9,819 nt of DNA from assembly GCA_002469915.1 (NCBI GenBank), contig DKOG01000058.1:1-9819 (forward strand), written 5' to 3'. Under the pieces are notes generated by a model. That model did no database searches, was not told the DNA's origin, and saw only the letters and a list, made by a program, of their open reading frames with translations. Below are positions 1-7,110 of this stretch, one piece after another (position 1 is the stretch's first letter; each line of letters opens with the position of its first letter). Source of the stretch: Bacteroidetes bacterium UBA7368 (GTDB taxonomy: Bacteria > Bacteroidota > Rhodothermia > Rhodothermales > UBA10348). The position numbers were made by a program, and so were the translations under genes.

Positions 1-1
1 G

Positions 2-1510
2 GACCATTCCCTATATCCCGAGGTCCAGGCTTACATAAAGAACCACAATGTGAACGCCGGATATGCGGTGCAAACCGTGATGAGCAAGCACCGTCAGATG
101 ATGGAAGCTTCTGACAGCGAATACCTGAGAGAGCGGGCAAATGATTTACTCGATATCCAAGAGCGCATCATCCGACATCTTAGAAGGGCTCGGGTATTGT
201 CCGCAATCGACGAAAAAACGATCGTTATAGCTGAATCATTGACAGCTGCAGACGTCATTTTATTTAGCCGAAGAGGCGTTTTAGGCTGCGCAACTGAGTT
301 TGGTGGGCCGACGTCGCATGTTTCGATAATGGCGCGAGCGCTCTCGCTCCCGGCCCTGGTTAGCATGAAAGATGTGTCTAATCAGGTAGAGAATGGCGAT
401 ATCGTGATTTTGGACGGGATTAAAGGAGAGCTCATCGTAAATCCCGATGCTAAAACGCTAAAACGGTATAAGACAAAGCAGAGACGATATCTTCGCTTGA
501 TTCAGGAAGATAAATCCTTGGTACCACTACCTGCAGAGACTCTGGATGGACACCATATTAGTCTACAGGCCAATCTGGAATTGAGAGAGGAGATTGAGCA
601 GTTATCTGAATATGGTGCAGAAGGGGTAGGCCTATTTCGTACTGAAATGTTGTTGCTCATGGAAGGGCGCGCGCTCGTTACAGAGGAAGAGCAATTCGCT
701 CAGTACAAGGATGTAGTTGAAGCATCGAGCCCGGGTCCCACCACCTTTCGCATATTGGATCTGGGGGGCGACAAAATGCTACCCATGGCTCATCGCGAGC
801 ATAACCCATTTTTGGGTTGGCGCGGTATCCGGATTATGCTCGACAAATTGGACCTTTTGGTTCCTCAACTCCGAGCCATTCTGCGAGCGAGTGCAAACGG
901 CCCCACAAAGATTCTATTGCCCATGGTTTCGGCGCTTGAAGAGGTGCGCGAGTTTAAGGTTGTTCTAGCAAAAACAATGGCTGAGCTTAGCGAAGAGGGC
1001 ATTGCTTACGATCCCAATGTACCGGTTGGGATCATGGTGGAGGTGCCTTCAGTTGCTATTTCTGCAGATCAGTTTGCCGCTGAAGTAGATTTCTTCTCTA
1101 TCGGAACGAACGACCTGACTCAATACGTCCTAGCCGTAGATCGCGGAAATGATCTCGTTGCTCACTTGTACAACGAAATGCATCCCGCCGTACTACAGTT
1201 GATCAGTATGACGACTGAGGCGGCAAAGAAGGCTGGCATATCTGTGAGCCTTTGCGGGGAACTGGCTACAAATATGAGAGCAGTCCCTGTTCTACTCGGG
1301 TTGGGAGTAGATACCCTTTCAGCATCTCCGATATACCTACCGGCTATAAAAAGAGTCATTCGGGCTATGAAGCAGTCTGAAGGACAAGCACTTGCTCAAA
1401 AGGCTTTAGTAGCCTCAGATGCGGGTGAATTTAGAGATATGATGGATCGCTGGTTGGAAGAACACGCTTGTGGCGTCTCATTCTTCCTTGAGGGTGCCGG
1501 CCTCGCTTAA
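2..1510 (+). CDS. ptsI: PTS enzyme I (phosphoenolpyruvate-protein phosphotransferase), N-terminus beyond window
   Basis: Cytoplasmic enzyme I takes phosphate from PEP onto a histidine and passes it to HPr, the first step of the phosphotransferase system. The frame is open from base 2 with no stop, and family-like sequence (AYIKNHNVNAGYAVQTV) precedes the first possible internal start, GTG at 50. I therefore read the gene as entering from the left, with 502 residues visible against about 570-590 usual, so roughly 80 N-terminal residues are missing. Visible landmarks in order are the phospho-acceptor motif GGPTSHVSIMAR (active His codon 317-319), the TIM-barrel entry EGVGLFRTEML, GGDKMLPM followed by NPFLGWRGIRI, the PEP-binding signature SIGTNDLTQYVLAVDRGN, and the catalytic SLCGELA (Cys codon 1253-1255). 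All key residues are intact. The last 15 or so residues look slightly longer than in E. coli. HPr and EII genes are not in view, so it is unclear whether this PTS transports sugar or is regulatory. Confidence 0.96.
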   Translation, partial: DHSLYPEVQAYIKNHNVNAGYAVQTVMSKHRQMMEASDSEYLRERANDLLDIQERIIRHLRRARVLSAIDEKTIVIAESLTAADVILFSRRGVLGCATEFGGPTSHVSIMARALSLPALVSMKDVSNQVENGDIVILDGIKGELIVNPDAKTLKRYKTKQRRYLRLIQEDKSLVPLPAETLDGHHISLQANLELREEIEQLSEYGAEGVGLFRTEMLLLMEGRALVTEEEQFAQYKDVVEASSPGPTTFRILDLGGDKMLPMAHREHNPFLGWRGIRIMLDKLDLLVPQLRAILRASANGPTKILLPMVSALEEVREFKVVLAKTMAELSEEGIAYDPNVPVGIMVEVPSVAISADQFAAEVDFFSIGTNDLTQYVLAVDRGNDLVAHLYNEMHPAVLQLISMTTEAAKKAGISVSLCGELATNMRAVPVLLGLGVDTLSASPIYLPAIKRVIRAMKQSEGQALAQKALVASDAGEFRDMMDRWLEEHACGVSFFLEGAGLA

Positions 1511-1518
1511 AGGCCGGC
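1496..1518 (+). terminator. GC-only hairpin across the ptsI stop codon
   Basis: GCCGGCC (1496-1502) and GGCCGGC (1512-1518) form a perfect 7-bp all-GC stem with a 9-nt loop that contains the ptsI stop codon. It sits where a terminator would be expected, ahead of the 175-bp gap before the next gene. No T-run follows (only GAATTTG), so it is not a canonical intrinsic terminator. It could be a 3'-end stabilising or weak pausing structure, or chance. Confidence 0.3.
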
Positions 1519-1685
1519 TGGCCGAATTTGCTTGCATAGCATATCGGGAGCCGAGAACTGTTCAAACGGATCTCTCGTCCATCCACCTACCTTATGATAC
1601 CGCAAGGAGGCTCACATCATTAGTTTTCAGGCTTGTTACCTAGATTACTGTTGCCAATCCCGCTTGCGTCCCAACACCTGCATTG

Positions 1686-4631
1686 ATGCCTAAAGCCTTT
1701 ACGCGCATACTCTTATTCCTGATACTGCTTTTTCCAGTAGGCCTCTCTTTTGGCCAGTACGGGTATCATTTCGGGCGTAACAAGATCCAGTACGAGGATT
1801 TTGAATGGAAGGTTATGAAAACGGAGCATTTCGATATCTACTATTACCCCGAAATGCTGGAATTGGCTGAGCACGGGGCCTTCTTTGCTGAAGAGGCGTA
1901 TTCAGAGTTAGAGCATCGATTCAACTTTTCGTTGAACCATCGAGTGCCCCTTATTTTCTACTCGACTAATCTGCACTTCAAGCAAACCAATGTCACATCC
2001 GGCTTTATTCCGGACGGGGTAGGGGGCTTTTTTGAGTTTTTAAAAGGAAGGGTCGTTATTCCAGCCAATGGCAACCTGAGTCGTTTTAGACGCGTTGTGC
2101 GGCACGAGATGGTGCACGTCTTTACGTTTAATAAGGTTTTACGAGTGATGAGAGATCATCGTCAACCTTCAGATCGGTTTCTTCCGCTTTGGTTCACTGA
2201 AGGATTAGCTGAATATTGGTCGGGTGAGCCAGACCATCAGCATGAGATGGTCATCCGCGATGCGATGTTCACCAATTATCTCGTACCTCTGGAATCCATG
2301 TATCGGATTCGTGGCTCCTTTGTGATGTACAAGCAAGGAGAAGCTATCTCTCGCTTCATCTCAGAGGTGTATGGCGAGGAGCGCATTTTGATGCTCATCG
2401 AAAATATTTGGAAGGATCGGGATTTTCGGGTTGTAATGGAATTGACGCTACAGGAAGACTTTTCTGTGATTGCAGATCGGTGGTTGAAGTGGCTTAAGCT
2501 TCAGTACTATCCAGATCTGGCTGAGATTGAGGTGCCATCAATTATTGCCGACGGGTTGTCCACCGAGGGTTTTAATGCGAAGCCCAACTATCACCGTTTC
2601 CCTGACGGGACGCGAAAAGTGTATTTTGTGGGTAATCATAGAGGTTTGAGTAATGTTTTTGAGGTCGAAGTAGGCGCAGAGATGCAACCACTGAGTGAGC
2701 CCAAAGTGGTTATAAACGGCGAGCGGAGTGATAATTTTGAGTCGTTCCACCTTTTCGAAAGCCGTATTTCAGTGTCCTCCCAAGGCAAGCTCGCTTTTGT
2801 CACCAAATCTGGTGGAAAGGACGTCTTACATATCTATGATCTGAATACAGATCGTCTCGTGGCGACGTATAGGTACGATGATCTGATCGCCGTCTATTCT
2901 CCTTCCTGGAGCCCTGATGAGGAGCGTATTGTCTTCACAGCCATAAAGGCGAGTGGCTTTAGTGATTTGTTCGTTTATCACCTAGATGATGGTGTGCTAC
3001 AACAGATTACTGCGGATAGGTACGACGACAGAGATCCTTCTTGGAGCCCAACGGGTGATCTCATCGCGTTCTCGTCAGACCGAACGTATACAGGAAACGA
3101 AGGACATTACAATCTGTTTACTTACGATACCGATGGCGGACATATTCGGTATGTGACTCAAGGAGCAAGAACCGATCTTTCCCCAACATGGAGTCCCGAC
3201 GGAAGCCAGTTAGCCTTCATTAGTACCCGAAGAGATTCGACCGGTCGTTTTGGGGCTCAAGATGTTTGGGTAACGGATATGGACCAAGCATCGGCACGTG
3301 AACCTATGGTTGCACAAGGTTCAGCGAATACGTTCGATGCGGAAGCCTCCTGGCGACCGGCCAGGCGCCTTACTTCATTGGTTTCCGCAGCCTTTGATCC
3401 TGTTTGGGCAGAAGATAATCATATCATTTTTACCAGCTTCGAGGGTCTTGGCTTTTCGATTCGGCAATTATCGGGACTAGATTCCTTGATGACGAGTCCG
3501 AAAGAAGAAATGGTCACGGATGTATCAAGGGTCGGTGTCTCGTGGTCTTTCGACAAGATGAAGCTTGGCGTAGATGCTGAACCCGCTCCCTATCGATCCA
3601 AATACAAGCTAGACTTGGCTCAAGGCGCAGTTAGCCAAAATCCGATATTGGGCACGACCGGGGGCGCTATGCTTGCGTTCTCAGATATGATGGGTAACGA
3701 TTATCTGTATCTGACCATCTTTAATACGGGCACAGGGCAACGCAATTTTTTAAAGGATGTAAGCCTGCAGTTGTCTCGATTTAAACTCAACGGACGAGCG
3801 AATCTGGGATATGGTCTTTACCGTCACTCTGGTCGCAGGTATGATGTAACGGATCCAGATGCACCGACGAAATTCCCTGTTTTCTTTGAGACCGTTTATG
3901 GTGGCTTTGGAATGGTCAGCTATCCGCTATCCAAATTCACTCGTATTGAGCTTACGACCTCACTGAATTGGAGTAGAAAGGACATTAGCTTCCGGGGTGT
4001 TGAGCGTGAGGCGCTCATGATCTCCAACTATTTTTCCCTAGTGCGCGATAATGCTCAGTATTGGATGAACGGGCCTGTCGCCGGTTGGAGGGCTTCGATT
4101 ACTGCGGGATATACCTCGGACATTCTCTATTCAAATGTGAGTTATTACACGCTCATGGCTGATGTGCGCAAGTATTTTCGAATAACCCAAGGTATCACGT
4201 TCGCGTCCTGGGTCATGGGGCGGGTGAACGAGGGGCGTGAGGCTCGTCTTTTTGTGCTAGGGGGCAGCTGGGACTTGAGAGGATTTAACTGGTTTGACGT
4301 GCGTGGCCAGAAAATGTGGTTCACATCCCATGAGCTAAGATTTCCTTTGATAAACGCACCGACGGTACTCGCTCCCATCTTGGCTCCACTCGGTATCGCT
4401 AGCCTGCGGGGCACGCTCTTTTTTGATGCTGCGCATGCATGGAATACCGATTATTATGAAAAGCGGCAAGAGCTCCGTTCCGGTGAGACGGTGGGATCCA
4501 TTGGATTTGGGTTCAGATTGAATCTCTTCGGAGCCTTTGTACTGAGATACGATATAGGAAACCGGTACGGAGACGGCTTTCGCACTAAAGAAAAGGCCTT
4601 CAAACAGTTCTTTTTTGGGTGGAATTTCTGA
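1686..4631 (+). CDS. Exported HExxH peptidase - TolB-type propeller - Omp85-type outer-membrane barrel fusion
   Basis: A 981-residue envelope protein with three parts. Residues 1-23 are a Sec signal peptide (cleavage likely SFG|Q). Residues about 30-285 resemble the peptidase MA-like gluzincin family: HEMVH at 140-144 supplies two zinc ligands and the general base, and TEGLAEYW supplies the likely third ligand (E172, less likely E176). Residues about 295-640 form a TolB/PD40 propeller. W-S-P-type blade motifs centre on W408, W453 and W502, a related one lies at W574, and two weaker blades precede them, giving six. Residues about 655-981 look like an Omp85/surface-antigen barrel: FSDMMGN near 665-671, the GGSWDLRGF motif with LRGF at 864-867, a DAAHAWN segment, and a C-terminal strand ending in Phe. 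No POTRA-like domain is apparent; the peptidase and propeller occupy that place. I chose ATG 1686 over the adjacent TTG at 1683. No Shine-Dalgarno is visible. Domain calls are strong; the biological role is unknown. Confidence 0.88.
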   Translation: MPKAFTRILLFLILLFPVGLSFGQYGYHFGRNKIQYEDFEWKVMKTEHFDIYYYPEMLELAEHGAFFAEEAYSELEHRFNFSLNHRVPLIFYSTNLHFKQTNVTSGFIPDGVGGFFEFLKGRVVIPANGNLSRFRRVVRHEMVHVFTFNKVLRVMRDHRQPSDRFLPLWFTEGLAEYWSGEPDHQHEMVIRDAMFTNYLVPLESMYRIRGSFVMYKQGEAISRFISEVYGEERILMLIENIWKDRDFRVVMELTLQEDFSVIADRWLKWLKLQYYPDLAEIEVPSIIADGLSTEGFNAKPNYHRFPDGTRKVYFVGNHRGLSNVFEVEVGAEMQPLSEPKVVINGERSDNFESFHLFESRISVSSQGKLAFVTKSGGKDVLHIYDLNTDRLVATYRYDDLIAVYSPSWSPDEERIVFTAIKASGFSDLFVYHLDDGVLQQITADRYDDRDPSWSPTGDLIAFSSDRTYTGNEGHYNLFTYDTDGGHIRYVTQGARTDLSPTWSPDGSQLAFISTRRDSTGRFGAQDVWVTDMDQASAREPMVAQGSANTFDAEASWRPARRLTSLVSAAFDPVWAEDNHIIFTSFEGLGFSIRQLSGLDSLMTSPKEEMVTDVSRVGVSWSFDKMKLGVDAEPAPYRSKYKLDLAQGAVSQNPILGTTGGAMLAFSDMMGNDYLYLTIFNTGTGQRNFLKDVSLQLSRFKLNGRANLGYGLYRHSGRRYDVTDPDAPTKFPVFFETVYGGFGMVSYPLSKFTRIELTTSLNWSRKDISFRGVEREALMISNYFSLVRDNAQYWMNGPVAGWRASITAGYTSDILYSNVSYYTLMADVRKYFRITQGITFASWVMGRVNEGREARLFVLGGSWDLRGFNWFDVRGQKMWFTSHELRFPLINAPTVLAPILAPLGIASLRGTLFFDAAHAWNTDYYEKRQELRSGETVGSIGFGFRLNLFGAFVLRYDIGNRYGDGFRTKEKAFKQFFFGWNF

Positions 4632-5794
4632 TGCGAATTCGCATTCCTCATATTGTATTGTTGCTGTTTTTAAGCTCCTGCCAAACGATTCAGTTTGAAA
4701 ACCCATCTATTGTCAGCGATTCTGACTGGCTCGTAGATGGTCAATCTCAAGAACGCACTCGAGCGTATGCGTTTGATGCCGCCTTACCTTTCGAAGAAGC
4801 ATGGGAATACAACGCAGCTGCGGCATTTGGGCCGGGATCCCCGCTGATTTTGGAAGGTGTTATTTTGGCTGCAACCCGGAAAGGAGAAGTGCACACGGTA
4901 GAGTTATCCACTGGCAGAAAACGGGGATTCAAGAGTTTCAGCGACGGAATAGAGGGGTCACCTGCGATTGATAATGGTCGGATGTTCATCTCTTCCGCCG
5001 TAGGGAAACGAACGTTGGTTGCCTGGGACTTGAAACGAGGTAGGAAACTATGGAGGTACAAAGGTTCGGGCTTCGAAAGCGGCTTAGTAGTACAAGATAA
5101 TATGGTTATTGGGGCTGACGTGGATGCCGTGGTCAAGGCATTTGATCAGGCAGATGGCACACTTCTCTGGACGCGTAGTCTGGGAGAAATGACTTCGGTA
5201 CAAAGCACGCCGCTACTCGTGAATCTTGATCGTCTTTTCGTGGCAGACGATCAGGGTAATGCGTTCCTTCTCAACGTGCACACGGGAGATGTGATTTGGG
5301 AGAGCCTGCTTACAGGGCCTGTCTACGAGTCGGCTACAGCGGCCGATGGACTCGTATTTGTGCCTACGACGAGAGGAGCCATCGACGCATTGGATCTGCA
5401 TACAGGTCAATTAGTCTGGACGCTGACTCAAGAGTTGAGCACCTTACGTTTCGGTGGGTTGGCGACGGATGGTAAACACGTGTATGCAGGGGCGACAGAT
5501 GGACTGGTAAGAGCAGTTGATGTCGCCACGGGTGAGGTTGTTTGGAGCTCTTCATTCCCTGATGTCATTTCCGCCGCTCCTCTCGTTACAGACCGTCATA
5601 TCTTTGTGGGTTCAATGGGCAAGATGATCTACGGCCTGAATCGTGAAACAGGAGCATTGGAATGGGATGCTGAGTTAAAAGGTCGTGTAAAATCTGCTAT
5701 GGCGGCTACACAGAATGGCATTGTTGTGCTCTCAGAGCCCCGATACATCACCTATTTTACATCCTCGGAGGGTTCAGATGTTCGCAAGAAGTAG
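4631..5794 (+). CDS. BamB-like eight-bladed PQQ-type propeller lipoprotein
   Basis: A 387-residue lipoprotein, close to the length of E. coli BamB (392). The N-terminus has a short hydrophobic stretch and the lipobox LSSC with acylated Cys17; residue 18 is Gln, not Asp, which fits outer-membrane sorting by the E. coli rule. The body is a regular repeat of the type T-G-x-x-x-W. Blade-closing aromatic residues fall at W58, F100, W141, W180, W223, W263, W305 and W345, 39-43 residues apart, which gives eight blades as in BamB. Catalytic PQQ-dehydrogenase features are not evident, so a scaffold role is more likely than an enzyme. ATG 4631 overlaps the upstream stop by one base (TGATG), arguing for translational coupling with the barrel protein. 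A GTG at 4619 would add four residues but is less likely. It probably sits on the periplasmic face of the outer membrane beside the upstream barrel. Calling it the true BamB orthologue is inference. Confidence 0.87.
   Translation: MRIRIPHIVLLLFLSSCQTIQFENPSIVSDSDWLVDGQSQERTRAYAFDAALPFEEAWEYNAAAAFGPGSPLILEGVILAATRKGEVHTVELSTGRKRGFKSFSDGIEGSPAIDNGRMFISSAVGKRTLVAWDLKRGRKLWRYKGSGFESGLVVQDNMVIGADVDAVVKAFDQADGTLLWTRSLGEMTSVQSTPLLVNLDRLFVADDQGNAFLLNVHTGDVIWESLLTGPVYESATAADGLVFVPTTRGAIDALDLHTGQLVWTLTQELSTLRFGGLATDGKHVYAGATDGLVRAVDVATGEVVWSSSFPDVISAAPLVTDRHIFVGSMGKMIYGLNRETGALEWDAELKGRVKSAMAATQNGIVVLSEPRYITYFTSSEGSDVRKK
5767..5772 (+). promoter_or_regulatory. Strong Shine-Dalgarno for the PEGA gene, inside the lipoprotein gene
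   Basis: GGAGGG lies 5 nt ahead of ATG 5778, within the last codons of the lipoprotein gene. It decides the start of the next gene over in-frame upstream ATG 5715, whose extra residues would bury the signal peptide. It is the only clear Shine-Dalgarno ahead of a gene in this window. Confidence 0.75.
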
Positions 5795-6542
5795 CCTGAC
5801 TCTACTCTTTACTGTCCTGTTTGCTGTCATTCTCGCCAGCCCAGCAGTAGCGCAGCGATCAGAACAGCGATTAGTGCATATTGACTCGAATGCGCCCAAT
5901 GCCGTTGTTTACATGGATTCTATTCGGGTTGGTGTCGTTCAAGACGCCCCTTTCAGCGTCCCGGAGACGGTCAAGCAGGTAGTTGTCGTTCTCAGTGAAA
6001 CCGGTCTGTGGAACGTGGCTCCTTTGACATTTGATCTTCTTCCCGATGAGACCAAATTTCGATTGGATGCCCAGTTCGATTACCATTATCAATTGGAATC
6101 TATCCCGTCTGGAGCTGATGTCTCGATTGATGGGGATAATTTGGGCTTAACGCCGCTCTCGTTGCAGCGGAGCACTCCTTTTGATAGTGAGGTCTTGTTT
6201 GCTCTTGAAGGGTATACATCGGTGCGTTCGTCTCTGAAGCCGGACGTTTGGAGTCGTACAGTAGTTAAGCTTGAACTTCTAGACGGACATATGGCGAATG
6301 AGTTCGAACTCGACCTAAAGCCGCGAAAGTGGATCAATTATGTGGCAGCTACAACCTCATTGGCTGCTGGTATTCTGGCCATTCATCTCCGTACGAAAGC
6401 AGATAATCGCTTTGAGAATTACAATGAGACCGGAGACAATGCGCTGAAAAAGAGAATCAAACGGCTCGATGTCCAGTCAGGTATCTCTCTGGGAGTCATG
6501 CAGGTGGGAATAGGAGTAATTGCTTTTCGGATTGCCTTTTAG
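5778..6542 (+). CDS. Exported PEGA-domain protein with C-terminal hydrophobic hairpin
   Basis: A 254-residue protein. Residues 1-25 are a signal peptide with cleavage AVA|Q. Residues about 32-103 (SNAPNAVVYMDSIRVGV) look like a diverged PEGA repeat, and residues about 106-165 are a clear one, with SIPSGADVSIDGDNLGLTPLSL at the start of the module. PEGA domains are small beta-sandwiches found in exported and surface proteins, usually thought to bind other envelope components. Two hydrophobic segments follow, about 187-202 and 234-254, separated by a charged stretch (ADNRFENYNETGDNALKKRIKRLD). That suggests a C-terminal membrane hairpin with the PEGA domains in the periplasm. The start overlaps the lipoprotein gene by 17 nt and has its own GGAGGG site, so it belongs to the same operon. 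No enzymatic motif is seen. Its link to the barrel and lipoprotein rests on gene order alone. Confidence 0.8.
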   Translation: MFARSSLTLLFTVLFAVILASPAVAQRSEQRLVHIDSNAPNAVVYMDSIRVGVVQDAPFSVPETVKQVVVVLSETGLWNVAPLTFDLLPDETKFRLDAQFDYHYQLESIPSGADVSIDGDNLGLTPLSLQRSTPFDSEVLFALEGYTSVRSSLKPDVWSRTVVKLELLDGHMANEFELDLKPRKWINYVAATTSLAAGILAIHLRTKADNRFENYNETGDNALKKRIKRLDVQSGISLGVMQVGIGVIAFRIAF

Positions 6543-6630
6543 GAAGTAGGGCGATTTTGTGACGAAAGAAATTCTTGAACACACTGGTCGGTTCTTCGTG
6601 TAAGACCCAAACTGCTTAAATACTGAGAAT

Positions 6631-7089
6631 ATGATTAAGGATCAATTACAAGCTGACCTCAAAGTTGCTATGAAGGCCAAAGACCAGGTTCGTCTTCGCA
6701 CCATTCGTTCGTTACGCGCGGCCATCATGACGAAAGAAATTGAGCTCCGGTCTGGTGGAGAAGGAGAAATTCCAGAAGAGGATGCGTTGGGTGTGCTTCA
6801 AAAACAGGCAAAACAGCGCAGGGACTCCATCGAACAGTTTGAAATTGCAGGTCGTGATGATCTGAAGCAGATAGAGGTTGAAGAGCTTGCCATAATTGAA
6901 GCGTATCTGCCAAAGCAACTTGAAGAGTCTGAGGTACGTACCGAAGTCGAAGCAATTGTGCAGCAGACCGGTGCCGAAGGCATGAAGGACATGGGAAAGG
7001 TGATGGGTGCTGCGATGGGACGATTGAAAGGAAAGGCGGACGGCAAGATCGTTCAGCAAGTCGTAAGATCTATTCTTTCAGGATCCTAA
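6631..7089 (+). CDS. yqeY: YqeY/GatB-tail family protein
   Basis: A 152-residue protein matching the YqeY family in length and sequence. The helical N-terminal half opens MIKDQLQADLKVAMKAKD with the typical RLRTIRSLRAAI, then KQAKQRRDSIEQF. The C-terminal half carries AIIEAYLPKQL and the conserved MKDMGKVMGAAMGRLKGKADG, which corresponds to the tRNA-binding tail of GatB-type amidotransferase subunits. The family is soluble and cytoplasmic, and its exact role is not settled; association with tRNA or aminoacyl-tRNA metabolism is suggested by the GatB similarity. ATG 6631 is the only sensible start and has only a weak GAGA-like site upstream. The gene begins 88 bp after the PEGA gene and is followed 21 nt later by the cvpA-family gene, so the two are probably co-transcribed. 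Whether they form one unit with the envelope operon is unclear; no convincing terminator lies in the gap. Confidence 0.93.
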   Translation: MIKDQLQADLKVAMKAKDQVRLRTIRSLRAAIMTKEIELRSGGEGEIPEEDALGVLQKQAKQRRDSIEQFEIAGRDDLKQIEVEELAIIEAYLPKQLEESEVRTEVEAIVQQTGAEGMKDMGKVMGAAMGRLKGKADGKIVQQVVRSILSGS

Positions 7090-7110
7090 AAACCATCCTA
7101 AAATACGCCC

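Noticed and set aside
1604..1610. Perfect AAGGAGG Shine-Dalgarno-like heptamer in the gap after ptsI
   Set aside because: No ATG, GTG or TTG lies 4-12 nt downstream, and the true gene start is 76 nt away, so it does not support a gene.
1683..1685. TTG as start of the peptidase-barrel gene
   Set aside because: ATG directly follows at 1686 and gives the same signal peptide; a TTG start would add only one residue and has no ribosome site.
4335..4706. 123-codon minus-strand open frame opposite the barrel and lipoprotein genes
   Set aside because: It has low-complexity antisense-like composition, no ribosome site and no family resemblance, and it lies over two strongly supported genes.
6562..6599. 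Bulged inverted repeat (ACGAAAGAA / TTCTTCGT) between the PEGA gene and yqeY
   Set aside because: The stem is imperfect with a 21-nt loop and no T-run, so it is too weak to call a terminator or riboswitch.
6575..6604. Possible promoter ahead of yqeY (TTGAAC at 6575 and TGTAAG at 6599)
   Set aside because: Each element matches only four of six consensus bases with 18-bp spacing, and the organism probably uses a different promoter consensus.
6560..6741. Exact 14-nt direct repeat TGACGAAAGAAATT at 6560-6573 and 6728-6741; the first copy starts a 14-codon GTG reading frame (6559-6603) ending before yqeY
   Set aside because: By rough calculation about 0.2 such pairs are expected by chance in a window this size, and the short frame has no convincing ribosome site or other coding signal.
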